Numbered from the stretch's first letter, positions 1 to 6,406 are shown. The stretch is DNA of 8,930 bases from Candidatus Obscuribacterales bacterium (GCA_021732245.1 JAKFVJ010000165.1:1-8930), one strand, 5' to 3'. Translations and numbers: made by a program. The notes: generated from the letters alone by a model not told the origin.

Positions 1-450
1 GGACCGACACACAGTAAGGGCATTCTAGGCAATAGCTTCGGACCGCGTCTTGTGCCTGTCTCTGATTTCAAACTCGACGAAAACGGCGTAATTAATATGG
101 AGATGATTCTGAAAATTAACGGTCAGGAACGCATGCGCAGCAACTACAACACTATCTATTACAACGATCCAAAAACCAACGAGCGCGAGGCTTGGAGTTT
201 TCCGCGCTTTATGGCTTGGCTTGGCGGACATAACATCACCATTCACGGCGGCTACATCATTGGCTCCGGCACAGTCGGCAATGGCTGTATTGCTGAGTTT
301 ATGGCCAAAACTGATCCGAAAACCGGAGAAGTAATTGAGCCGGCTAAATACCCCTGGCTAAAATCGGGCGATGTCGTTACGATGGAAGTGGAAGGTATTG
401 GTACCCTGGAAAACAAGGTAAAGATAGCTGAGTACGCCAAGGTGAAGTAA
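1..450 (+). CDS. Fumarylacetoacetate hydrolase (FAH) family protein, 3' part
   Basis: The reading frame is open from the first base, so the gene starts outside the window and only about 149 C-terminal residues are seen. A GTG at 52 is available, but coding sequence continues upstream of it, so I do not take it as the start. The visible part matches the C-terminal half of the FAH fold: a segment ending in VNGE-like KINGQER, then a conserved glycine-rich GSGTVGNGC loop, then WLKSGDVVTMEVEGIG followed by TLENKV, which is the family's typical closing motif (L-x-x-GD-V-x-x-x-x-x-G-I-G-x-L-x-N). Members are cytoplasmic, metal-dependent hydrolases, hydratases or decarboxylases acting on beta-diketo or 2-oxo acids in aromatic and organic acid catabolism. 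The catalytic metal ligands (E-x-E...D) usually lie further N-terminal and are not in view, so the substrate cannot be named. The stop codon overlaps the next start (TAATG), which indicates an operon. Confidence 0.85.
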   Translation, partial: GPTHSKGILGNSFGPRLVPVSDFKLDENGVINMEMILKINGQERMRSNYNTIYYNDPKTNEREAWSFPRFMAWLGGHNITIHGGYIIGSGTVGNGCIAEFMAKTDPKTGEVIEPAKYPWLKSGDVVTMEVEGIGTLENKVKIAEYAKVK

Positions 451-1130
451 TGGCTGATGCGCTGACAGATAGTGCGATAACAGTCACATCGAAAACGATG
501 CCCGCCGACAAGATTGGGCAAATCCTTTCTACGCCGGGCATTTTGTTTACAGATGGACATTTTGAGTACCCAGTCAGCAATGACGAACAAACCGGCAATC
601 ATTTACAGTCCGTTTTTATCATTGAGCCAATAGCAGCCAACGCACAATTTGTCGACTGGATTGTTGAAGATGTTGTGCTTTGGTTAGATGCGCAAAAAAT
701 TGAAGTTGATGCGGTTTTTGCTCCGGCGCAACCGGCTGTTAAGACTATTGTCGACAAGCTTGCACAGAGGAAAAATCTTCAGGCTGTTTATTGGGAATAT
801 CTTCCAGGCGGTTGGTTTGGCAGCAAAGTTGTCTCTGGTGAATTAAAGCCAGGTACTAAGGTGCTTGTGTTCAACGGCGTATCCCAGCAAGGCCGTTGCG
901 TAGGCAATAGGTTACCGTTTTTTGTTGAGAATTTAGGTGGACAACCCATAGCTGCTGCAGTTTTTGCTAAAGGAACTGCTGACGGAGTAAAAGCTGCTGA
1001 GCAAAAATTTGGCGACATGTTCTATTCGACCATACAGGTGAATATTCCAATTTCAGCACCAGCTGACTGTGATATTTGCAAACACGATCCGTCGAGTAAA
1101 GCTACACCGTGGACTCACTTGAAACCATGA
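450..1130 (+). CDS. Orotate phosphoribosyltransferase-like protein with degenerate PRPP loop
   Basis: This 226-residue cytoplasmic protein looks like the orotate phosphoribosyltransferase (OPRTase, pyrE-type) branch of the PRTase fold. Residues 28-40 (TPGILFTDGHFEY) align with the N-terminal GHF segment of OPRTases. Residues 136-150 sit where the PRPP-binding loop should be. The C-terminal CDIC at 207-210 followed by a Lys/Pro tail recalls the CPLC tail of some bacterial OPRTases. The loop reads VLVFNGVSQQG instead of the usual hydrophobic-D-D-hydrophobic-x-T-T-G: both acidic residues and both threonines are replaced. Such a protein would be expected to bind PRPP poorly, so it may be a regulator, a ligand-binding paralog or an enzyme of altered specificity. 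The ATG overlaps the FAH stop by one base, and an AAGG at 439-442 lies 7 nt upstream, supporting this start and translational coupling. Fold assignment is fairly sure, function is not. Confidence 0.7.
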   Translation: MADALTDSAITVTSKTMPADKIGQILSTPGILFTDGHFEYPVSNDEQTGNHLQSVFIIEPIAANAQFVDWIVEDVVLWLDAQKIEVDAVFAPAQPAVKTIVDKLAQRKNLQAVYWEYLPGGWFGSKVVSGELKPGTKVLVFNGVSQQGRCVGNRLPFFVENLGGQPIAAAVFAKGTADGVKAAEQKFGDMFYSTIQVNIPISAPADCDICKHDPSSKATPWTHLKP

Positions 1131-1648
1131 CTCAAGAAGAAGCGACATCGAAAGCAAAACGAATGACCAGTGTTCGCATTGCCACAATTGTGTGCGGATT
1201 GTTGCTGATTGCAGCTATTGCGCTTTCGATTCCCTTGTTTGAACAGACGTTAAATACAAAGCCTGTTGCGAGTAAAGTGCCGAAGGCTATGCGAGAGGCG
1301 GAACGCAAAGTAAATAAATACAGCGAAATGATAGCGAGAAATCCAAACGATTTTGGTGCGTACCAGCAGCGTGCGCTAGCATACATCGAATTGAAACAAT
1401 ACGACTTGTCTATTGGTGATAGCACCAAAGCAATGCAATTGGATCCTGATCGTCCTGGTCCGCTCGATAATCGCGCAATAGCTTATCGCGAAGCCGGGCA
1501 ATTGCAGTTGGCGTTGAAAGACTGTAATTTGTTGATTGAGAAATTTCCTCGTTACAGCCACGGCTATGCGCAGCGCGCGCAGGTATACGCGGACATGGGC
1601 AAGTATTCTTTGGCCGCGAAGGACATCACCAAAGCCAAGTCATTCTGA
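1127..1648 (+). CDS. Membrane-anchored TPR protein, C-terminus set by a repeat element
   Basis: This 173-residue protein has a short charged N-terminus, one hydrophobic segment at about residues 16-38 (signal anchor or uncleaved signal peptide) and then about three and a half tetratricopeptide repeats. The clear units are at about 77-108 (AYQQRALAYIELKQYDLSI, then AMQLDP), 111-142 and 145-173, with part of an earlier one at 59-75. TPRs are protein-interaction scaffolds, and the orientation suggests a periplasmic or extracytoplasmic domain. I chose the ATG at 1127, which overlaps the preceding stop as ATGA. An in-frame GTG at 1109 has no ribosome binding site and lies inside the upstream gene. 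The last codons (Lys-Ser-Phe-stop) come from a genome repeat that begins at about 1639, so the original C-terminus may have been longer. The partner and biological role cannot be read from the sequence. Confidence 0.8.
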   Translation: MTQEEATSKAKRMTSVRIATIVCGLLLIAAIALSIPLFEQTLNTKPVASKVPKAMREAERKVNKYSEMIARNPNDFGAYQQRALAYIELKQYDLSIGDSTKAMQLDPDRPGPLDNRAIAYREAGQLQLALKDCNLLIEKFPRYSHGYAQRAQVYADMGKYSLAAKDITKAKSF

Positions 1649-1700
1649 GCCCATTCGACTAGCGCTCAGGGCAGGCTTCGCGAAGAATCTCGCCGCGGAC
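1639..1700. repeat. REP-like intergenic repeat, copy A (rearranged)
   Basis: Begins GTCATTCTGAGC, shared with copy B at 1703, and ends with GCGAAGAATCTCG at 1680-1692, also shared with copy B. Between these it carries an extra segment around CGCTCAGGGCAGGC at 1662-1675, absent from the other copies. It looks like a variant half-unit placed next to copy B. Its first bases supply the stop codon of the TPR gene at 1646-1648. Confidence 0.75.
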
Positions 1701-1702
1701 AA

Positions 1703-1782
1703 GTCATTCTGAGCGAAGCGAAGAATCTCGTAGCTTAAGTTGTGAGATCCTTCGTTACAGCTGCGCTTCCACTCAGGATGAC
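1703..1782. repeat. REP-like inverted repeat, copy B
   Basis: The left arm at 1703-1730 (starting GTCATTCTGAGCGAAGCG) and the right arm at 1742-1782 (ending CACTCAGGATGAC) are imperfect reverse complements around a short loop. The right arm carries about 13 extra bases around 1755-1768. The same element recurs at 6251-6317. In RNA this would form a long hairpin between the convergent TPR gene and tRNA-Leu, where it could end or stabilise transcripts. Related GTCATTCTGAGCGAAGCGAAG-type repeats are common between genes in many environmental bacterial genomes. Confidence 0.85.
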
Positions 1783-1808
1783 GGAATGCGCGGATATCGA
1801 AAAAATTT

Positions 1809-1891
1809 GCCTTTGGAGGGATTCGAACCCTCAATCCCTTACGGGCATCGCATTTTAAGTGCGACTCGTATACCAGTTCCGACACAAAGGC
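1809..1891 (-). tRNA. tRNA-Leu (anticodon UAA)
   Basis: Read on the minus strand, the acceptor arms GCCTTTG and CAAAGGC pair perfectly over 7 bp. The anticodon stem TCGCA/TGCGA encloses the loop CTTAAAA with anticodon TAA. A long variable arm follows (TGCCCGTAAGGGATT), marking a class II tRNA, and then the T arm GAGGG-TTCGAAT-CCCTC. The D loop contains GG. The discriminator base is A at 1809, as expected for leucine. No CCA is encoded: the 3' flank is AATTTTTT, so the cell must add CCA, and the T-run may help end transcription. This tRNA reads UUA and, through wobble, UUG codons. Confidence 0.97.
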
Positions 1892-1913
1892 GTGTCAATA
1901 TCGAAGTCTAGAT

Positions 1914-1942
1914 ATTGTAGTTTAGGTTGCTGGTCCTTTCAA
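1914..1942 (-). promoter_or_regulatory. Sigma70-type promoter for tRNA-Leu
   Basis: On the minus strand TTGAAA (1937-1942) and TACAAT (1914-1919) are separated by exactly 17 bases. Each box differs from consensus at one position. The predicted transcript start near 1907 leaves a leader of about 15 nt before the mature tRNA at 1891. The -35 box and most of the spacer lie inside the last codons of the gene ending at 1922. Confidence 0.7.
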
Positions 1943-3115
1943 TGAGGCGAGTTTTTCTTCCGCTTCAAAAGCGGCCTTGGCATCGCGGTTGATTTCGCGG
2001 GCTGCCCAGGCGCTCATAACAACCCAGATAAGAGCGATAACTCTTCCAATCACTTTCTCTTCTGCAATAGGATCGTGAACGAAATTGCCGGTGATAGCCG
2101 AGATGAGCAAGCTAATCGGATCCGGATCAATGAGGGATTCAGTTTTGAGCCAGGTCAATACTTGGATTGCCATCAAGCTGTAAGAAAGCCAAGCGGCAAA
2201 AGCCACACGCTTAGAATTCATCGTTGTTCTATACACGCGAAGCGCGCCGCGGTCTTCGATCTTGATGATGAATGGAAAGCGCAAGTAGATGCCGACGAAG
2301 GCGGAAACTACACCTGAAACCAGAGTGGCAACACTGTTTTCAATATAGGCACGAGCTAGATAGCAGGGAGCAAGTAACAGCCACATGTAGGCAAGCACCA
2401 TTTGCAATCTTTCAAATCGCAGCTTCGCCGGGCTTGTTATTAAGTAAATCAGTCCTGTAAATGTTGCGAACAGCCACATCAAACTCCACAGCACTACACC
2501 AACAGCGGTCTTGCCTTTTTCTGTTTGATAGCGAGCTAGAAGCGCAGCTGCATCCGCATCAACCCCAAATATTTCAAAGTACGATGTGCGGAAGCTTGCG
2601 TACTCCGACGTCTTATGGAAATCAGCAATTCGCCAACTGATGAGATTGCCTATTTGTTCTTCCAGATAATATCTAGGTGACGTGAACAAATTGTAGAAGA
2701 AAGCTTCGATAAAACTATGACGTCTTGGGTTTGGATACTCCAAACTTACGGGATGGAGAAAATCAGGTTCTTTCTGAAATTGATCTCTGCCCCAACTACG
2801 AATAGCTTCAAGAGCTATGACGTTATTTTCCGTGTACGGGCTTTGAATGAGTACCATCGCCAATCCGAATGACTTGGACAATCGATTGGCCAGGCTGGTG
2901 TCACCGGGGTAATGCGCTTTGTAGTCCGGCAATTCTTGCTGCGGACTTACCATTTCCAAAAGCGGCGGATGCGGTTTGACGAAGTAGGCAAACAGCGCCG
3001 ACACGACTGTGAGGGCGATAATGCCAATGGCTACTTTTCGCTTGGTTGAAAGCATACTTTCAAGTATACGTATTGATTTAGCCAATACCTTGTTAGGCGC
3101 TAATCTTCTGAGCAC
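1922..3115 (-). CDS. Unrecognised multi-pass membrane protein downstream of the SulP-carbonic anhydrase gene
   Basis: I do not recognise this protein. With the GTG start at 3115 it has 397 residues. Hydrophobic segments lie at about 28-45, 204-227, 237-257, 262-280, 302-324 and 357-371. A soluble loop of about 155 residues (47-203), rich in aromatic residues and probably extracytoplasmic, separates the first segment from the rest. The C-terminus is short, charged and Ala/Glu/Lys-rich, and probably cytoplasmic. There are few cysteines and no catalytic motif I can name. The gene follows the transporter gene after only 11 bp in the same direction, so the two are probably co-transcribed and may cooperate. 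The start is uncertain: GTG at 3115 has no clear ribosome binding site, while the ATG at 3055 (MLSTKRK then the first hydrophobic segment) gives a more natural signal-anchor start, with a weak GAAAG upstream. The protein would then have 377 residues. Confidence 0.8.
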   Translation of the reverse strand: MLRRLAPNKVLAKSIRILESMLSTKRKVAIGIIALTVVSALFAYFVKPHPPLLEMVSPQQELPDYKAHYPGDTSLANRLSKSFGLAMVLIQSPYTENNVIALEAIRSWGRDQFQKEPDFLHPVSLEYPNPRRHSFIEAFFYNLFTSPRYYLEEQIGNLISWRIADFHKTSEYASFRTSYFEIFGVDADAAALLARYQTEKGKTAVGVVLWSLMWLFATFTGLIYLITSPAKLRFERLQMVLAYMWLLLAPCYLARAYIENSVATLVSGVVSAFVGIYLRFPFIIKIEDRGALRVYRTTMNSKRVAFAAWLSYSLMAIQVLTWLKTESLIDPDPISLLISAITGNFVHDPIAEEKVIGRVIALIWVVMSAWAAREINRDAKAAFEAEEKLASLKGPAT

Positions 3116-3126
3116 CCCAGGTCGTG

Positions 3127-5631
3127 CTAAGCCTTGACAGCGCCTTCCTGGTTCTGGTTATTGGCAACCGGAATGCCTCGAGACACAAGCCAGTCCTTGA
3201 TTAGATAAAGCTTGTTATCTTCCAAGCGAAAGAGCATAGGCACAATTGTCAAACCCTTAAATGTGTGTTGCAATCTATTAGATTCTTCAAGAATGAAGCT
3301 AATTTCGTTGCCGATTTCGCGACTGCGAATGTGGTCGTCGAAAAAGCGAGTAGCAAGATCAGTCGTCCAGCCGTGTTCTCCGGTCAGACATTTGATGAAA
3401 CTATCGCGGTTATTCTGAGGCTTGGCCATTGCGCAATTGTCGTGAGCAATTAAGGCCATGTATCTGGTGCCCATGGACATCGCCAGTGCAAGAGCAAACT
3501 CTGCTCCAAGCATATTGGCACCTTCGCGTCTAATTACATACGCCCAGTCACGTGGCAGATACAACGACTTTCTGTAGTCGATGCACATGCCGATTATAAG
3601 CTCAGGACAGTCGCCTGTTGCAATGTCAATTTTGCCCATGTTGTTACTCTTGAGCAAAGTTTCAATCGGTGTGTTTTTGAAGATTTCCGGAATATCGGCA
3701 TCACTTGAAACAGGAACAAGCTTGTGCATTTCAGATTGATTCGTACGAGTGATTTCAATCGGCTGCAACTTGGATGTAAGCAAACGAGTCGCCGGTGAGC
3801 TATCACTTGCAAGAGCAATTTTCAACGGACAATCTTTTGGACCGGTGTGTGCGCCTGCTTTTACTTCAAGAACATCCTTGATGCTTGCAGCACATCCGGA
3901 ACAAGTTGTCTTGAGCATTCGTAAGTCAGCATCAGTCAAAGCTTCATCATAATCTTTGAAGATATTTTCTCTTCCAAGAATGTCGATGCTGGATGAACGC
4001 TCGAGCAATTCCATTGGTTGACTCGGCAGTTCGGCGATGATAAGCCTGCATCCCTCGCGAGACAGCCTGCTGTGAATTGATAGCAGTGTGCGAACGCCTG
4101 TCACGTCCATGGCAGAAACCGCGCGCATGTTCAGGATTACTGCTTTTACGTCTTTTACGACTATGATGTTTTCAATAAATCTTTCGGCAGCACCGAAAAA
4201 CAATGGTCCGTCAACTGTAAATGTCTGGATGAATTTACAGCTAGGCAGACGTCCGGAATAGGCAGATCCGTTGCCGTTTTCTGATGTGGCCGCCGTCACA
4301 CGCACAGCGCTCATCTGTCTGACAAATAGTGCGCAAGTAAATATGAGACCGGCCATGACGCCTGCGGTTAAGTCTACTAGAACGGAAACAGCTGTCGTTA
4401 TAAGCATGACCCACGCTTCTGTGCGTGAAGCGCGCCAAATTTCGCGCAACTCGTCCCATTCGATCAATCGAATTCCTGTAAGAACAAGGATGCCGGACAA
4501 GGCAGCTAATGGAATTTGTTCTGCGTATTTTGCCAGGAAGAAAATGAGCAGCATCAATGTTAAAGAGTGCACAATGCCGGACAATCGTGTCTTGGCGCCG
4601 GCACGGATATTAACGGCCGTACGCGCGATCACGCCTGTAACAGGAATGCCACCAAAGAAGGGCACTATTACGTTGGCTAAGCCTTGACCAATTAATTCCT
4701 GATCGGATTTGTGCTTGGATTGAGTCATACCATCAGCGACTGAGGCTGAAAGCAATGATTCAATCGAACCCAGCATAAACACTGTTATTGCCGAGGCAAA
4801 AAGTGTGTCCAACTGCTCCCACGGTAAAGTAGGCAAGGAAGGCAACGGCAAGTAATTAGGAACAGAACTTATGTCGTGAATCCTTGGAATGGGCAAGTGC
4901 AAGAATGATGCCAATCCTGTACCGACAACAATTGCCACCAATTGACCGGGGATTGCTTTGAATACGCGTGGAAGGAAAGCAGCAACGGCGAATGTAATTA
5001 ATGCCACTACAAACGCAGGCAAACTGCCTTCGTGGTGAACGGCTAAGCGCCAGAAAAGAGCGGTTATGTCCTGCAGAAATTCCGGAATAAGGGGATGCCC
5101 TTGCAACGGCGCCGGTTGACCAGGATGTGCCAATGGTGTCGGTGATAATCCGCTGAAGTCGTCTAACGCGTTGAAGATGATTAGGGTGCCGATGGCATTG
5201 GCAAATCCGACCATGACCGGCATGGGGATATATGAGATAAGTTTGCCGCACCGAAACAATCCGGCCACAATTTGCAGAACACCGGCGATAATGCCGACAA
5301 GCCAGATGCCTTGAATACCGTAAGTCTGACCAATTTCAATAAGTACTACAGCCATCGCCGCAGCAGGACCGGTGACGGCAAATCTTTGTCCGCCAAAAAG
5401 TGAACCGATAAGTCCGGCGATAACACCTGTCGTAATGCCTACGCCCGGATCAACACCGGCGGCGATTGCCAACGCAAGGTTTAACGGCAACGCCACAAGC
5501 GCGACAGTGATACCGGCCCAAATGTCCGGCACCATTGTTTTGCCTTTGAACATGTCTTTCCATTCTTGCAATAGGAAAGGCATATCAAAACCAAAGCGTG
5601 GCTGCTTACTTACAGTTGTAGACGTGGTCAT
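3127..5631 (-). CDS. SulP-family anion (probably bicarbonate) transporter fused to STAS and beta-carbonic-anhydrase-like domains
   Basis: This 834-residue inner-membrane protein has three parts. Residues about 35-440 form the SulP transport domain, with the typical N-terminal IWAGITVALVALPLNLALAI, RFAVTGPAAAM near 83-93 and FGGIPVTGVIARTAVNIRAG at 326-345. Residues about 466-572 are a STAS domain (VDGPLFFGAAERF, then VILNMRAVSAMDVTG). Residues about 664-820 resemble a beta-carbonic anhydrase: CIDYR at 683-687 stands for the canonical CSDSR, and AHDNC at 729-733 stands for GHTDC. The presumed zinc ligands Cys683, His730 and Cys733 and the Asp685/Arg687 dyad are all present. Residues 573-663 are a linker with CSGC at 577-580. 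SulP proteins include the cyanobacterial bicarbonate transporter BicA, and SulP-carbonic anhydrase fusions are known, so bicarbonate is the favoured substrate; sulfate or another anion remains possible. GGAG at 5641-5644, 9 nt upstream, supports the ATG. The membrane protein gene follows after 11 bp. Confidence 0.92.
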   Translation of the reverse strand: MTTSTTVSKQPRFGFDMPFLLQEWKDMFKGKTMVPDIWAGITVALVALPLNLALAIAAGVDPGVGITTGVIAGLIGSLFGGQRFAVTGPAAAMAVVLIEIGQTYGIQGIWLVGIIAGVLQIVAGLFRCGKLISYIPMPVMVGFANAIGTLIIFNALDDFSGLSPTPLAHPGQPAPLQGHPLIPEFLQDITALFWRLAVHHEGSLPAFVVALITFAVAAFLPRVFKAIPGQLVAIVVGTGLASFLHLPIPRIHDISSVPNYLPLPSLPTLPWEQLDTLFASAITVFMLGSIESLLSASVADGMTQSKHKSDQELIGQGLANVIVPFFGGIPVTGVIARTAVNIRAGAKTRLSGIVHSLTLMLLIFFLAKYAEQIPLAALSGILVLTGIRLIEWDELREIWRASRTEAWVMLITTAVSVLVDLTAGVMAGLIFTCALFVRQMSAVRVTAATSENGNGSAYSGRLPSCKFIQTFTVDGPLFFGAAERFIENIIVVKDVKAVILNMRAVSAMDVTGVRTLLSIHSRLSREGCRLIIAELPSQPMELLERSSSIDILGRENIFKDYDEALTDADLRMLKTTCSGCAASIKDVLEVKAGAHTGPKDCPLKIALASDSSPATRLLTSKLQPIEITRTNQSEMHKLVPVSSDADIPEIFKNTPIETLLKSNNMGKIDIATGDCPELIIGMCIDYRKSLYLPRDWAYVIRREGANMLGAEFALALAMSMGTRYMALIAHDNCAMAKPQNNRDSFIKCLTGEHGWTTDLATRFFDDHIRSREIGNEISFILEESNRLQHTFKGLTIVPMLFRLEDNKLYLIKDWLVSRGIPVANNQNQEGAVKA

Positions 5632-5660
5632 ATCTCTCTACTCCGAGCTGATCTGAAAAA

Positions 5661-5690
5661 ACTATTGAGCGTTCAGACTTGCAAGGTCAA
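5661..5690 (-). promoter_or_regulatory. Possible promoter of the SulP gene
   Basis: On the minus strand TTGACC (5685-5690) lies 18 bases from AATAGT (5661-5666), about 30 bp upstream of the ATG. The -35 box is good and the -10 box is weak (4 of 6). The -35 overlaps the stop codon of the small gene ending at 5687. Confidence 0.35.
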
Positions 5691-6058
5691 ATAAGTAGAG
5701 AACAATAAATAAGCCAGAGTTTGTATGTGATAGCTTTGCTGAATCGATGAGCTAACTCATCAAGTAATTGTACTTGTGTAAAAATGCAGACCGTATCGTT
5801 GACGAAGCTTTCTGCCGGCGGAATGAATTTGAAGTCTCGTTGAACACGGATTTGGTTTTGGCTGTGGTTGGCAGCGTGCTTAATTACACAATGAAATGGA
5901 TGGTTGCGGGCTTGTAGCTTTGTTTGTGATCCCAACTCCGATGAATAAGGATCGAACATGGTGCATGTGAATTGGCAGAGAACAAATAGCAGAACTGCCA
6001 GTGCGGCCATAGCTGCCTGAACTGGCTTTTTGCGCTGAACTAAGATACTGCCGGTCAT
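5687..6058 (-). CDS. Hypothetical small exported or membrane-anchored protein
   Basis: I do not recognise this protein and am only moderately sure it is real. From the ATG at 6058 it has 123 residues: a positively charged start (LVQRKKPVQ), a hydrophobic stretch at about 16-30 (AAMAALAVLLFVLCQ) that looks like a signal peptide or anchor, and a soluble region of about 90 residues with no motif I can name. The frame stays open upstream to a GTG at 6097, which would add residues with a CxxCxC pattern (CTRCGC), but neither start has a clear ribosome binding site. It lies in the same direction as, and 55 bp upstream of, the SulP gene. The signal-peptide-like start and ordinary codon choice argue for a gene; the weak initiation signals and lack of a recognisable family argue against. 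Confidence 0.45.
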   Translation of the reverse strand: MTGSILVQRKKPVQAAMAALAVLLFVLCQFTCTMFDPYSSELGSQTKLQARNHPFHCVIKHAANHSQNQIRVQRDFKFIPPAESFVNDTVCIFTQVQLLDELAHRFSKAITYKLWLIYCSLLI

Positions 6059-6132
6059 GAAAAGACACCCGCATCTAGTGCAAATTGGTAAGTGCACTTA
6101 ACTAGATTAACACACCAGCTGGGGCGACCGGA

Positions 6133-6228
6133 CTAGCCGTCCCGAATCGCCCGTCCAGTAAGCGTTTCCAGGTGCGTTGTCAGGGTGCTGACATCATCCG
6201 GGCGTTTAGCTATAAGTTCAGTAATACG
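6133..6228 (-). pseudogene. Possible C-terminal remnant of an NmrA/SDR-type oxidoreductase
   Basis: A 31-codon open stretch on the minus strand, between two stops, reads RPDDVSTLTTHLETLTGR near its end. This is reminiscent of the C-terminal end of NmrA-like NAD(P)-binding proteins, where an LTGR-type motif is common. It has no start codon, and a copy of the repeat (6251-6317) lies just upstream of it. It may be the tail of a decayed gene, or chance. The evidence is only the peptide pattern. Confidence 0.2.
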
Positions 6229-6250
6229 TTACGGACAGCATCTTAGAACT

Positions 6251-6317
6251 GTCACCCTGAGCAAAGCGAAGGGTCTCGCATGTTGACTTGTGAGATTCTT
6301 CACTTCGTTCAGAATGA
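6251..6317. repeat. REP-like inverted repeat, copy C
   Basis: The left arm at 6251-6278 (GTCACCCTGAGCAAAGCG and so on) and the right arm at 6290-6317 (ending TTCGTTCAGAATGAC) are 28 nt arms, mostly complementary, around an 11 nt loop. It is the same element as at 1703-1782. This copy is the compact form without the extra bases seen in copy B. It lies in the 309 bp gap between the divergent small gene and the plus-strand gene at 6407. Confidence 0.88.
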
Positions 6318-6346
6318 CATTCTGCAGCGGTTCTGGATACCGGCAT

Positions 6347-6401
6347 AGACTTTATAGTCTGGTCTGTCTCTGGGCATAATAATGAAGTAGGCTGCTGAAG
6401 G
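6347..6401 (+). promoter_or_regulatory. Upstream region and ribosome binding site of the 6407 gene
   Basis: GAAGG at 6397-6401, 5 nt before the ATG, is a good ribosome binding site and fixes the start at 6407. CATAAT at 6375-6380 is a possible -10 box, but no convincing -35 lies 16-18 bp upstream. A small palindrome, AGACT-TTAT-AGTCT, at 6347-6360 overlaps the expected -35 zone and could be an operator or just a weak hairpin. The promoter call is tentative; the ribosome binding site is solid. Confidence 0.4.
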
Positions 6402-6406
6402 TCACT

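Noticed and set aside
252..602. Minus-strand open frame across the FAH and PRTase-like genes
   Set aside because: It crosses the junction of two clearly coding plus-strand genes and has no recognisable features.
1109..1129. GTG at 1109 as start of the TPR gene
   Set aside because: It has no ribosome binding site and overlaps the upstream gene by 22 bases; the ATG at 1127 makes the typical ATGA coupling.
1639..1782. Repeat pair considered as an insertion sequence or attachment site
   Set aside because: No transposase is encoded, no target duplication is visible, and there is no repeat of the tRNA-Leu 3' end that would mark an integrated element.
4271..4687. Plus-strand open frame of 138 codons opposite the SulP gene
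   Set aside because: It is antisense to well-conserved SulP transport-domain coding sequence and the peptide resembles no protein; such frames are a by-product of codon usage.
4856..5251. Minus-strand open frame of 131 codons within the SulP gene
   Set aside because: It is an alternative frame of the SulP transport domain; the SulP frame carries all the family motifs.
6120..6240. Possible structured RNA (tmRNA or SRP RNA) in the gap upstream of 6407
   Set aside because: Neither strand shows the tmRNA ends, a tRNA-like acceptor/T arm, or the SRP GNAR-loop pattern; the region looks more like decayed coding sequence.
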